Below are positions 1-8,794 of a stretch of DNA of 14,091 nt, in pieces (positions within the stretch are counted from its first letter, which is position 1; every line of letters starts with the position of its first letter). The stretch covers positions 1-14,091 of the forward strand of contig JNEU01000830.1 in NCBI GenBank assembly GCA_000697475.1, given 5' to 3'. The translations under genes were made by a program, and so were the position numbers. The notes below the pieces were generated by a model. That model was not told where the DNA came from and ran no database searches. It saw only the letters and a program-made list of their open reading frames with translations. This DNA comes from Lichtheimia corymbifera B2541. Lineage: Eukaryota; Mucoromycota; Mucoromycetes; Mucorales; Lichtheimiaceae.

Positions 1-329
1 TGGTCCCAACGTCACCACCTTTGTATTGCCTGCAGAGGTGTTTCCCACTCGCCATCGTGCCAAAGCACATGGTATTGCTTCAGCTTCTGGTAAACTCGGT
101 GCCATTATAGCTACATTTGCCTTTAACGCCTTGGCTGATGTGGGTGGTCCACCTGGGAAACGTCATTTTCTTCCCTATGTCTTGATCATCTTTGGCGTAA
201 TTATGCTCATTTCTGTGATCTTTACTCATTGGGTACCCGAGACAAAGGTAAATATAAACATGTCCAATATATTCATCTTGCTCATACATGGGGATATAGG
301 GACGTCCATTGAGTGATTTTGAATCATGA
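1..329 (+). CDS. PHO84-type inorganic phosphate:H+ symporter, C-terminal fragment (MFS), 5' end outside window
   Basis: This is the end of a major facilitator superfamily phosphate transporter of the plasma membrane. The reading frame starts at base 2 and opens with GPNVTTFVLPAEVFPTRHRA, which matches the signature of PHO84-like phosphate symporters (GPN-TTF then E-FPTR-R). It continues with HGIASASGKLGAIIA and a last membrane helix around PYVLIIFGVIMLISVIFTHW. The frame reaches VPETK, where a GTAAAT donor at 248 begins a 52-bp intron (248-299, ending ATAG). The second exon (300-329) gives GRPLSDFES and TGA, so the tail reads PETKGRPLSDFE, the usual family ending. Reading through the intron instead gives an unrelated tail. 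The N-terminal eleven helices lie outside the window, so the exact paralogue cannot be named. Confidence 0.9.
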
Positions 330-690
330 TATTGTAGTAGTAGTACTTTTTACTGAATTCAATGTTGTAAATAAATTATGTACATATCCCCTTAGTGATG
401 TTCATCAAAGTTTATTTGAACAAAGGTGGCCCGGATATCACTAGTGCAATGTGACCCAATGAGAGAGTGAGTTGGGTAAGAAAGCGTGACGGCAATGGAA
501 CTCCGATCGCTCTATGAGCGCACTCAAGGGGTGCCACATTGGAGGCTCCTTCTCTTTGAATTCCTCATTCAAATAAGTATATGTAAGCATCGTTTTATGG
601 AATGTGAGAGGAAGGATGGATAAAGTGGATGAATGGATGGATCAGATGAAGGATGGATGATTGACTGATGATGATTTTTTTTAATAGCAA
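330..690 (+). promoter_or_regulatory. RPS2: Intergenic region: transporter 3' end, RPS2 promoter and possible RPS2 leader intron
   Basis: About 360 bp separate the transporter stop from the RPS2 start. I see no open coding frame. The stretch holds the transporter poly(A) signal, a segment rich in inverted repeats (447-541, see findings), and a run of GGATGAATGGATGG-like simple repeats (about 615-680). A GTAAGC at 583 and a pyrimidine-led TTTTAATAG at 679-687, just before CAAATGG, would make a 105-bp intron in the 5' leader, with TTGAC at 661-665 as a possible branch site. Ribosomal protein genes often have such leader introns, but only transcript data could confirm this one. No clear TATA box is visible. 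Confidence 0.45.
370..375 (+). terminator. Polyadenylation signal of the phosphate transporter gene
   Basis: A canonical AATAAA lies 41 bases after the transporter stop codon, in AT-rich DNA, on the same strand. It is the only AATAAA between this gene and the next one. Confidence 0.5.
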
Positions 691-1647
691 ATGGCTGACA
701 GAGCACCGGCCGATAGTAAGTTTCCGATCTCAAGGTGGTGAAACATGATAGTTAACCATTGACAACAACAACAACAGGACGTGGTGGTTTTGGACGTGGA
801 CGTGGTCGCGGTGGACGCGGTCGTGGCCGTGGACGTCGTGGTGATGAAAAGACCGAATGGTAATGGCGGTGGTTGACATGGCTCTATCTATCGACGAGGT
901 TATTCATATATGTGTAAATAGGGTTCCCGTTACCAAGCTCGGTCGTCTCGTAAAGGCTGGCAAGATTAAGAGCATGGAAGAAATCTACACCTTCTCTTTG
1001 CCTATCAAGGAATACCAAATTGTCGACTACTTCCTTCCTTCCCTTAAGGATGAAGTTATGAAGATTATGCCTGTTCAAAAGCAAACTCGTGCTGGTCAAC
1101 GCACTCGCTTCAAGGCTTTCGTTGTCATTGGTGACTCGAATGGTCATGTTGGTTTGGGTGTCAAGTGCTCCAAGGAAGTTGCCACTGCTATCCGTGGTGC
1201 TATCATTCTTGCTAAGCTCTCTGTGATTCCCGTTCGCCGTGGTTACTGGGGTACTGCTCTTGGTGAACCCCACACTGTTCCTTGCAAGGTCACTGGCAAG
1301 TGTGGTTCTGCTCTCTGCCGCTTGATCCCTGCTCCTCGTGGTGCTGGTCTCGTTGCTGCTCCTACTCCCAAGAAGGTCTTGCAACTTGCTGGTATCGTCG
1401 ATTGTTATACTACTTCCCGCGGTTCCACCCGTACTCTCGGTAACTTTGTCAAGGCTACCTTTGCTGCCATTGGTAACACTTATGGCTTCTTGACTCCTGG
1501 TATGTATTTTAATAAGGTGTGGGTATCAAAGATTGGCTCTAACATGTTACTTTTCTCTCTCTCTTAGACTTGTGGGGCAAGACCGAATTCACCAAGGCTC
1601 CCTACCAGGAGCACACTGACTTCCTCGCCCAGAAGCAGCGCAAGTAA
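691..1647 (+). CDS. RPS2: 40S ribosomal protein uS5 (RPS2), 4 exons
   Basis: This is a structural protein of the small ribosomal subunit near the mRNA entry and decoding region. The exons are 691-715, 778-859, 922-1499 and 1568-1647, with introns of 62, 62 and 68 bp, all GT-AG and all keeping frame. They give a 254-residue protein, normal for eukaryotic uS5. It starts MADRAPAD, followed by an RGG/RGR-rich N-terminal tail (residues about 9-31), then [17 protein letters not shown]. The S5 RNA-binding domain includes [20 protein letters not shown] and [20 protein letters not shown]. The tail ends with [20 protein letters not shown]. The ATG follows CAA and is the first in the spliced frame. The exon 2/3 junction restores TGG (Trp) and the exon 3/4 junction restores GAC (Asp), which supports these splice sites. 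Codons are strongly biased to C/T endings, as expected for a highly expressed gene. Confidence 0.96.
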
Positions 1648-1675
1648 ACAAAGGGTTAATGTAACCGTCTTTTTG

Positions 1676-1681
1676 AATAAA
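1676..1681 (+). terminator. RPS2: Polyadenylation signal of RPS2
   Basis: AATAAA lies 29 bases after the RPS2 stop codon. The RPS2 and FCP1-like genes converge here, with only 124 bp between their stop codons. Their 3' ends must therefore lie very close or overlap. Confidence 0.65.
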
Positions 1682-1771
1682 ACCAAAGAGGGTATATGTT
1701 CTCCTTTACGCTCTGTAAACCTCCCCTTTTTTATATGATGGATGATGGATGATGATTACATGGTATCTATA

Positions 1772-2723
1772 TTACAATGTATGCATAGTGGATGGTGTTT
1801 CTATGGATGATGTTTCTATGGCAATGGGCAATGATGGTGGTGATGATGATGATGATGGTGGTGGGTCGGCTTTGTGAATGGAAACGAGTGACCTGAGATC
1901 AACTAGCTCGCGTTCACCAGTCGTATAGTCATAAAAATATACTTGATGTTCATGCGGATGTTCAGTAGTTGTAGTTGTCGATGATGATGATGATGACTTG
2001 TATGGATGATGGCGTATGTAATTGGACACGTTGCTTTGTTTCCTCAACTCTTCAAGATATTCCATGACATGAATCAATTCCTTATCCCCTTCATTAACAA
2101 GTCGGCTGTCTCGATGGTGAAAGGTGCTGATATGGATAGCATTGTAAGGCTGCATGATCGATTTGTGGGATGAGTCGTCAATCAAGATAGTGTTGTGAGC
2201 TTCGTATTTTTTCCCTTGGTCAAAGGCCCACCACACAGCTTCAAGGTTTTTGATCGTTGGAAACTTGCCATTGTATTGTGATCCAGAAAGCTGGAAACAT
2301 CGTCGATCCCATATACACACTGGCTGACGTGATCCAAATAACCGGCACATGTTGGCTACTGAGTGCGGTTGTGCTGAACTCCACACCATGACATCAAACC
2401 ACTTGAAGAGATAATCCAGGAACAGATCTTGGTATGGCCGCACGTACATGCCATTGTTGATACGGCTCACCTACATGGATACATACATATATTAGTCTTC
2501 ATGACTGTGATCGCGTATACGAAAAGAGTCATACCAGAGTGCCATTCAAGTCAAGGATCACCAGTTGACGATGAGTAGGATCGGGTACATGGACGGATGG
2601 TTGGGCTGATTTGGAGAGATAATAGTCGCTTGTGATCAATTGAGGTGCAGCGATGTGGTTGTTATTGCTGTTGATGCTGTAACGCAGAGGTGGTCTGGTG
2701 TAAATTGGAGGCAAGTGGTACAT
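1772..2723 (-). CDS. FCP1/NIF-homology (HAD superfamily) protein with D-x-N catalytic motif, 2 exons
   Basis: The protein is 295 residues, from exons 2723-2535 and 2470-1772 joined across a 64-bp intron (2471-2534, GTATGA...GTAG). The first exon ends VILDLNGTL and the second begins VSRINNGMYVRPYQ. This is the FCP1-homology layout: HAD motif I (residues 58-63), VMVWSSAQP (about 91-98), TIKNLEAVW with its lysine near 137, and NTILIDDSSHKS with Asp161-Asp162. The family includes CTD phosphatases, Nem1/Dullard and Tim50. The nucleophile Asp58 is kept, but the second motif-I Asp is Asn60, so catalysis is doubtful. The C-terminus is Ser/Thr- and Pro/Ser-rich, coded by TGATGA-like repeats. The longer open frame upstream starts only with TTG and has an in-frame stop further up, so I chose the ATG at 2723 (MYHLPPIYTRPP). 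The substrate is unknown. Confidence 0.8.
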
Positions 2724-2774
2724 GTAAAAGGAACAGGAAATTGGGTTTCGCTGGGATCCCAAGAAATTGATCAA

Positions 2775-2876
2775 ACAGAGGGCGGAGGCACAATTGCTTA
2801 ACCGAGAGAGAGAGAGTTTAATGTGGTGGTATCCTATCTACATGGTTTTGAGAGAGGGAGGGTGGGGGTATCATTA
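2775..2876. other. Short intergenic/promoter stretch with purine-pyrimidine repeat
   Basis: Between the FCP1-like gene and the calmodulin-like gene (both minus) lies about 150 bp counting the FCP1 leader. It has a GA-dinucleotide run at 2804-2816 and a G-rich stretch near 2850-2868. Read on the minus strand these are CT-rich, typical of fungal core promoters. No gene is seen here. Confidence 0.4.
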
Positions 2877-3521
2877 TCAATGAAATAGTAGCTTTTTGAA
2901 TTGAGATAATCGCTTGTGTTTCTTGGAGGATGAAGATGATGTTGATTTGGCTTGGTTGGTCGATTTCTTACGAACACCCATCATATGCAAAAACTCGTCA
3001 AAATTGACAACACCATCGTTATCCTTATCCACCTCTGCAATCATATTCTGTGCTTCTTGAAGAGTGATCTTTTCACCCAACTGCTGCATCATGGCACAGA
3101 GTTCTTCTGCACTAATAACGCCGTCTTGGTTCTTGTCAAACACGTTGAATGCATCTCGTAACTCTTGATGTTGCTCAGGAAAGCGTCTCGGTGCCGAACC
3201 CACGGTTGATTTAAACACCAAAGCAAATTCTTCAAAGTCGACCGTATCATTGGGCTTCTTTTTCAACTAGGTAACATGGGCCGTTTGAGTACATAAAGAA
3301 CTACCGTGAACAACAAGCCAACTTACCATATGGGCAACTGCATCCGTATTGACACCTGTTTGATCCAGCAATTCTTTCATTTCAGCTACAGACACTTTGC
3401 CATCCTTGTCCTTGTCAAATGTGTTGAATAAATCGTGAAGCTGTTGTTTTTTGTTGTTGCTCATAAAGTGCATTCCAAAACTGGCACGTTTGTTTCCAAA
3501 GGGGGAAGAGGAGGAGGACAT
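2877..3521 (-). CDS. Calmodulin-like EF-hand Ca2+-binding protein, 2 exons
   Basis: Exons 3521-3327 and 3266-2877 flank a 60-bp intron (3267-3326, GTAAGT...CTAG) and give 194 residues. There are three intact EF-hand loops with Asp at position 1 and Glu at position 12: DKDKDGKVSVAE (36-47), DKNQDGVISAEE (109-120) and DKDNDGVVNFDE (145-156). The second hand has lost its loop: the sequence around the exon junction reads KKKPNDTVDFEEF, keeping only the outgoing helix start. The spacing and the FDEFLHMM ending are calmodulin/troponin-C-like. However, the protein has a Ser-rich N-terminal extension (about 25 residues) and a basic Ser/Lys tail after residue 164, so it is a calmodulin-like paralogue rather than canonical calmodulin. 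It likely acts as a cytosolic Ca2+ sensor, but the target is unknown. The start is the first ATG after an upstream CACCACCACTAC leader. Confidence 0.85.
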
Positions 3522-3979
3522 GGTAGTGGTGGTGATGTGTGATCAATGTTGTATGTCAGTAAACTGCTGTCCTTTTATATTTTCCTTGTCCCATGAGCTT
3601 GTATTACTCTACGCCACGCTTTTTGACCGCCACAGAAAAAGTAAAATGTTTTTCAATGCAAGTTTATTTCAATGTCTGTGGCACATGAAAACAGCATAAA
3701 GAGAATGACGAAACTACTCGGAAACCTTTGCTATTGGATGCTCAGCCTTGTCATACGCATGTAGCTCTTGTACCCATTACCCCTTATGTACCTTTGGGTT
3801 TATATTTAGATTCATAAGGTTATCACTTGTAAAATGAAAGAGTGGCGTATGAACACTTCCAATTACGAAAACGATATCCAACACACTGGTAACCCAACCC
3901 AACCCAAACCAAACACTTGTCAAATGGTAGTGAAATGCTTTAGATATATACACAAATAACGCAATAATGGGGGGGGGCT
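3522..3979. other. Intergenic region: NDC1 3' flank and calmodulin-like gene promoter
   Basis: About 460 bp with no convincing gene; the short open frames here lack codon structure or homology. The part next to 3521 must hold the calmodulin-like promoter and leader. The part next to 3979 holds the 3' end of NDC1. A TTTATT at 3662-3667 would be AATAAA on the minus strand, and a run of nine G occurs near 3969-3977. Confidence 0.4.
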
Positions 3980-6515
3980 TCACTCTTTAAACTCTACGAA
4001 ACGTTGCCACTTTTCTAGGTACTTGTTGCTCACCCGGATGTGGTCAAGATAATCCCTGAATTCTGTCACAATTTGATAGATGGCCTCTCGTAAAGCTATA
4101 GTAGTACAAGGATGGATCGGTTAAAAGGCATGTCTTGTTGGAAAAAGCCGGTGGTGGTCACTTACCCAAGAGAATAAATTCAGGTTCCATAAGCATTACA
4201 TCACCCTTGTAGCCTGGAGGGAGTTTCTTGTATTCCGGCGGTGGTGATCGTACCAAAGTCTCCACATCAATTACGCTACTCAAAAGGGAATCGAGGACAG
4301 CCCCAAGATCACGTTGCACAAGTCCATAGGGATCTTCCTTCATCGATGCTGCTGTCAGACTACCAAGAGCTACAAAAATGGATTAGAATGACATGTCAAA
4401 ACGAACCATCCCCACTTTCCATTGGCTTACCTTGAATGGCATACAAGATGATAGGATAGTTGCTAAAGACCTGGCGAATCTTTCGTTCGGCTGTAACAGC
4501 GGATAAATCCTGCATCCATTTCCACTTGTTGACCTTTTGTAGGATCCAATAACAGTACTCGTATACCATATGTTTGGGAGCCTTCGTGGTATCGGTTGCA
4601 GTGTCAGGGGCGGTGACAAGAGTCGATGCTTGAATAAACAATTTGCCGGTACGATCATCCAAGATTGTAGTGCTGGCTTTTGGTTTGGCGAGTACATCAA
4701 CATCCAATAATTGAATACGGTTGGGAGGAGCAGGCTTGTCTTCCTTTTTGACAGGGATAGGAGCAGCTGTAAAACAATGTGTTAATACCTTGAACGCTTG
4801 TGTGTATAATAATGGACTTACGTTTCTTGCCAGCGTCATATTCCTTTGCAATATCAGCTCGCATTCCAGCAAGGATCTTCATACATTCACGTGAAACTTG
4901 TACCCAAATAGTGCTATCCATGTCTTTGCCCATATCTTTGAAAAGCGCCTTACGTTGTCCTGGGCTTTTGGCGGCCAATTCTGCAAGCTCGGCATAAGCA
5001 ATGCTCTAATTGGATACCCATTTTAGTCATCCTTTCTCTCTGTAACAATGCATGAGATTTACCTGAAGATAGGGTTCAGTCTCAAGTCGTAGACCTGACA
5101 AGAGCGTTTGGTGCGCGTTTTCGTAAGGGGCAGTAATGGGTTCACACTACAAAATCAAGTCAATTAATAGGTCAATTACCATTTGAGTAAGCACTTACCA
5201 CGGCAAAAACGACATCGTAGATACGATCCACGATTTCCCATGTCATCACTGCCAAACTACCACCAAGGAATACACGGAAAAAGAGATACAGATCCCACCG
5301 GCTCAATCCGATCACAGGCGTTTCCAGCATACTATACAGCGTGTAAATAAGAAAACAGCTCTTGTCTCTCCTTCTACCACACCTTTACTTACGTTGTATA
5401 TAAGCCGTACATGTGAGCAGCCAGTCTGTATACGCAGTTACCGAGGATGGCAAAGCTGATATAGGTAATACCGAGCGTGTACGCAGCCCAACGAGTTCCA
5501 TCATGCGCCACTGTGGGAAGACTAAGTTTGATAGCCAAGTCTTGTCGTTGCTACATTGCCATTATTAGCAATGGATCGTGTACCAAGAATATCCCATTTT
5601 ACCTGCACAGGTGCAATTTTGTATGTCCATTGACCAAGTAAGATGCGCTTGGCTGCAAATGAAGCACCAAGCACCAGACCATAGAAAGAGATGAAAAGAT
5701 TGTCCTGGTTCAGTTGACGCACTCCAAATCGTTCACTAGAGAGATGATGATGATGGTGATGGTAAGCCAACTCGTCCTTCATGCTATGAGTGTGCCAACT
5801 TACCCATGAGGATGGAAGAAAACATTGCTTGTATAAGATTCATCCATCAAGTAAGAAAAGTAGGAGCGTACAATCATCATGCCGGAAATCGCATACACGA
5901 TCAAAACAATGTAATTGTCCTTTGATGTAAGCTTGCCCATCAATTCAGCCAATCCACTGGGTGCGATAGGTCGCCATACTAATATATAAAAACAATCCTT
6001 TTAGCATGTTATCCATGATATCCAAGTAAAAAAGCCGTCTTACATGAGCTCATCAAGTACCGGATCAGGAACAGTGGTAGTGTGAGTATGAACAACCCAA
6101 TCGAGAACAAGATCGTTCGCCAATTCAGGAAACCAAAAGGTGACACTAACAAAAGGGAAATGCGGATGAATAGGCTGGCCAATCGTATCGCTCAAGTAGT
6201 AAAAGTACATACGGATTTCAAGTTGAAATGCAATGGTGGCAAGGAGAGAAAACGCGTACGAAAAGATCAAGGCATTCCTGCACCGTCGTTGGGTGGCAGC
6301 ATCGTTAGCATCTTTGAAGGAAGCGCATGTCGGTTTTGTCGGCTTCTTTGCAGCATCGGCAGGCCTTAATGTTGTGAATATAGGTGTGGCTCCCACCGAT
6401 GCCATGGCTGAGTGTTGTTGTGCAGGATATTGAGAGGCGGTACAAAGAGGAGCAAGACGTCCTGAGGATCAATAAGCCGCGTGCAAGTGGGATGTGACTG
6501 GCGGCCATTTTGCAT
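3980..6515 (-). CDS. NDC1: Nuclear pore/spindle pole body membrane nucleoporin NDC1 (Cut11), 12 exons
   Basis: NDC1 is a six-span membrane nucleoporin that anchors the nuclear pore complex, and in fungi the spindle pole body, in the nuclear envelope. Exons on the minus strand: 6515-6397, 6277-6213, 6145-6044, 5978-5804, 5735-5603, 5550-5393, 5331-5199, 5146-5063, 5005-4822, 4766-4431, 4369-4166, 4095-3980. The total is 1809 nt, 602 residues, in frame at every junction. Six hydrophobic spans lie near residues 41-60, 72-92, 117-136, 167-187, 220-241 and 266-287. The soluble C-terminal half follows, including CEPITAPYENAHQTLLSGL (296-314) and the family hallmark SMKEDPYGLVQRDL (505-518). Introns are 52-87 bp except the first (119 bp, branch-like GCTAAC, acceptor GTGCAG). 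The N-terminus is the least certain part: retaining intron 1 allows an alternative start, MASVGATP at 6405, in the same downstream frame. Confidence 0.85.
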
Positions 6516-7094
6516 TGCTACTCGTTTCGGAGACAAGCAGATCACACAAAGACAACCACCATAATGACCTATAGCTTCATTGTATGACAACACAATAAAC
6601 CATCTAAGTCTTTGTTAACTGAGTGTACAGTAAAAATTATCCTCACAGGAGCAGATGCTGCTTATCTCACCTATAAAAAAGCACCTTTTAAGCCGCAGCT
6701 GGATTTATCAGTCGTTGGTATTCCATCAGCTCCTCCAATATGCTTGACCCACTTTATCAGTTCGATCCTATCATGACCACAATTCTCACGCCCACTCACA
6801 TATAAATAAGGCTGTTGTCACCAATGCTATCATACGCCCTTTCTTTCTTGTATGTATTCATATCATCATCATCCATGGCCTCTGGTAAGTCTTCTCAAAG
6901 GAGGATAGTCTTTATGTGATTCCCAACATAAGGATACTCATGCATCCATCTATGTAGCCCACTTGAAGTGCTCATCGTTGCCTAATGACATTTAACTATG
7001 TTCCGCAATGGGCCCGTTGTGGTAGGTATAACTATCATTTATGTATTGATGAATGTTATTAAAGCATGCCTTGTATTATAATTTGTAGGTAAAA
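6516..7094 (+). promoter_or_regulatory. NDC1 upstream region and a separate TATA-containing plus-strand promoter-like stretch
   Basis: No conserved gene is seen here. On the plus strand TATAAAAAA occurs at 6672-6680 and TATAAATA at 6801-6808. The second lies about 70 bp before a well-placed ATGGCCTCTG (6875) that is directly followed by a perfect GTAAGT donor (6885). Splicing to the TGTAG ending at 6957 gives only MASAHLKCSSLPNDI and a stop. A further GTAGGT donor (about 7022) and TTTGTAG acceptor (about 7088) suggest more exons. I read this as the 5' end of a transcribed locus whose coding sequence is broken or not recognisable, perhaps the front of the relic that follows. The NDC1 promoter must lie just above 6515. 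Confidence 0.3.
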
Positions 7095-8009
7095 GGCAAC
7101 CCTAGTCTGATGGGAAGTTTGGGACTCCTTTGTTCATCCATGGTCTGTTGGCGTAGAATATCCGCCCTAAGACAAATGCCAATGCGGTACAACACGGCGG
7201 CTTTGGGATCTGCTGCGTGGGAAGTACGGGACAGGATATCAAGGAGGCCTGTTGACGACACCGGGCTGCCTTCAAGCAAAGTCACCAACACGAATCTGGA
7301 ACGACTAGCGCGTTTCATTCCTCAAGCTGATCCACCTATGAATCGCATATACTTAGCCTGTTTTCTTCTTGGATCCGTCCTTTCGTATGGCAGTATCGGA
7401 TACATACCGATATGGCGGCACGCCAGAAGATACAAGAATCAGATACACTTTTCTCAGAATTAATGCACGAGATAGCACAATCTTGAGATGTTGGCGACAT
7501 AGATACATGGGAAAAAGACGCACAACGTCTCCCCCACACTGCTGGCGAAAGATTTTTATCGGCTATGTATATTCAGCAAAGAATCAATCGACCACTACAA
7601 TTTAAATGGTGTTCTTTTTTTTCAAGTTATTGGCAATTGAGTGGCATTTTTCGAGGCGCAACTGAAATTTCAGTATCTACTATATACTGTCACAGAACTT
7701 GTACGGCTGCGGATACCAACCAACAAAGGCAGTCTTTTGGATATAATGGGTCACGTCGACAACTTGCTATTTGTCGCGTCAATTTACCGTCACCATTATG
7801 TGGTTAGCAACGCAGATCTGGCATCGCGACGTTACGAAACACTTTCAAGCAGCTATCTTGACGCTGGCGAAAAACAATCAAGCACCTCGAAAACCACCGT
7901 GCAACTTGACACTCGATCCTTAATAAAAAAGCATATTACCAATTCACTCATTCTACTTACCCTCATTTTCATTAATTTTGTTTCCATATGCATTCCCCTC
8001 CCCTCATGA
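7095..8009 (+). pseudogene. Decayed protein-coding relic, resembling an expanded Mucoromycota hypothetical protein family
   Basis: Coherent protein-like segments occur on the plus strand in two alternating frames with stops between them. The first frame runs 7110-7463 (Arg-rich start, then IYLACFLLGSVLSYGSIGYI) to TAA. A second frame from 7412 reads MAARQKIQESDTLFSELMHE, hits TGA at 7484 and continues DVGDIDTWEKDAQRLPH. Near a run of five C (7531-7535) sense returns to the first frame: LLAKDFYRLCIFSKESIDHY, then NGVLFFQVIGN, TGA at 7638, then VAFFEAQLKFQYLLYTVTEL and a stop at 8007-8009. From memory, the FQVIG...TELVRLRIP pattern resembles the C-terminal part of a hypothetical family repeated in Mucorales genomes; I cannot verify this. 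Undetected introns could explain some breaks, but no good splice sites remove both TGAs. Function unknown. Confidence 0.4.
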
Positions 8010-8441
8010 TACCACTCTACCCTGTACATCTATGATCATACATTTACGCAATAACAACATCATGTAACCATATGTTTTCCCTTCCCTTCACCACATCACT
8101 CACCCAAACATGCTCACTGAGGTGGGTTTGTATGTTATACAAGGTGTTTATTCGAACCAGGAAGCTACGATTGGACAACAACTTTGGATATTGCTGCTAC
8201 CGGAAGATCCATAAGCGCTCCACATGTCGGGGTGTGATATTGATAATAAGGTGTGGAGCACTGGCCATGTTATATTTCCTATTCGGGACACAATGGCACT
8301 TTCTGATGCATGATGCTCGAAATTTTTATAGAAAACCTTAGTGCCTTTATGAGAACAAAAATGATCACTCCATCTGAAAGAACCTGCTGGGAACGTGTCA
8401 AGTCTTATATCTCGAATCTGGAGATTTTCCTTTATATAGTG

Positions 8442-8541
8442 TGGTAGCTATACAGCTTTGACGCGCTCATTTGCATCCCAACAGCCCCCTTTATTATAAC
8501 AAAGTACATTTTCGAGACTTACGCACCATTCTACACGTAAA
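8442..8541. repeat. Diverged 100-bp direct repeat, copy 1
   Basis: It aligns without any gap to 8601-8700 at an offset of exactly 159 bp. By hand count, about 62 of 93 compared positions match (near 67%). Long identical blocks are CTTTGACGCG (8456-8465) and ATTCTACACGTAAA (8528-8541). Read on the minus strand, both copies begin LRVE and end RVK plus two residues and TAG. However, the differences fall at all codon positions. Confidence 0.6.
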
Positions 8542-8600
8542 AAGTCATCATAACGCGCTGTATATATAGTGAAATAAAGAAAGAAGGGCACCCTGCACTA

Positions 8601-8700
8601 TGGTTGCTATGAATCTTTGACGCGTCCGTGTGCTTCCAAAACACACTGTTTATTTAAATAAACTATTGCGCCGTGATCTACAGACAATTCTACACGTAAA
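8601..8700. repeat. Diverged 100-bp direct repeat, copy 2
   Basis: Partner of 8442-8541. It carries CTTTGACGCG at 8615-8624 and ATTCTACACGTAAA at 8687-8700. It ends 94 bp before the start codon of the low-complexity gene, so it may be promoter sequence, or the tail of an older minus-strand frame that stays open up to about 8885. Confidence 0.6.
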
Positions 8701-8794
8701 TTGACTTGGCAATGTGCCATTCGCAAAGTAAGATCGAGTGGGCGTGAAATGGCACTCAGTGGGCGGGGTGTATTAAAGTTGACCTTGAGTTTCC

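Larger units (their letters stand above)
8010..8794. other. Gene-poor region upstream of the low-complexity gene
   Basis: About 785 bp without a supported gene. One plus-strand frame near 8100-8320 gives short sensible-looking stretches broken by a stop (for example QEATIGQQLWILLLPEDP), possibly more relic sequence. The region also holds the paired direct repeats at 8442-8541 and 8601-8700, and TATATATAG at 8561-8569. The last part must contain the promoter of the gene starting at 8795. Confidence 0.35.

Noticed and set aside
520..560. TPP riboswitch resemblance (GGGGTGCC)
   Set aside because: The conserved CTGAGA and the downstream ACC...TGATCTGG parts of the aptamer are absent, and RPS2 is not a thiamine gene.
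716..1567. snoRNA genes inside RPS2 introns, as in animals
   Set aside because: The introns are only 62-68 bp and show no C/D or H/ACA box pairs.
5979..6043. Apparent frameshift in NDC1 between the 6405 open frame and the next exon
   Set aside because: Resolved by a 67-bp intron at 6146-6212 (GTATGT donor, TTTTGTTAG acceptor). It removes the false continuation and restores frame into the second membrane helix.
8130..8200. tRNA-like T-arm (TTCGAACC)
   Set aside because: Only the T-loop-like box is present. No A box, cloverleaf stems or anticodon arm can be drawn around it on either strand.
8072..8341. 89-codon plus ORF with Cys/Arg-rich sequence
   Set aside because: No domain, no good start context, and other frames in the same stretch are equally plausible. 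Not enough to call a gene.
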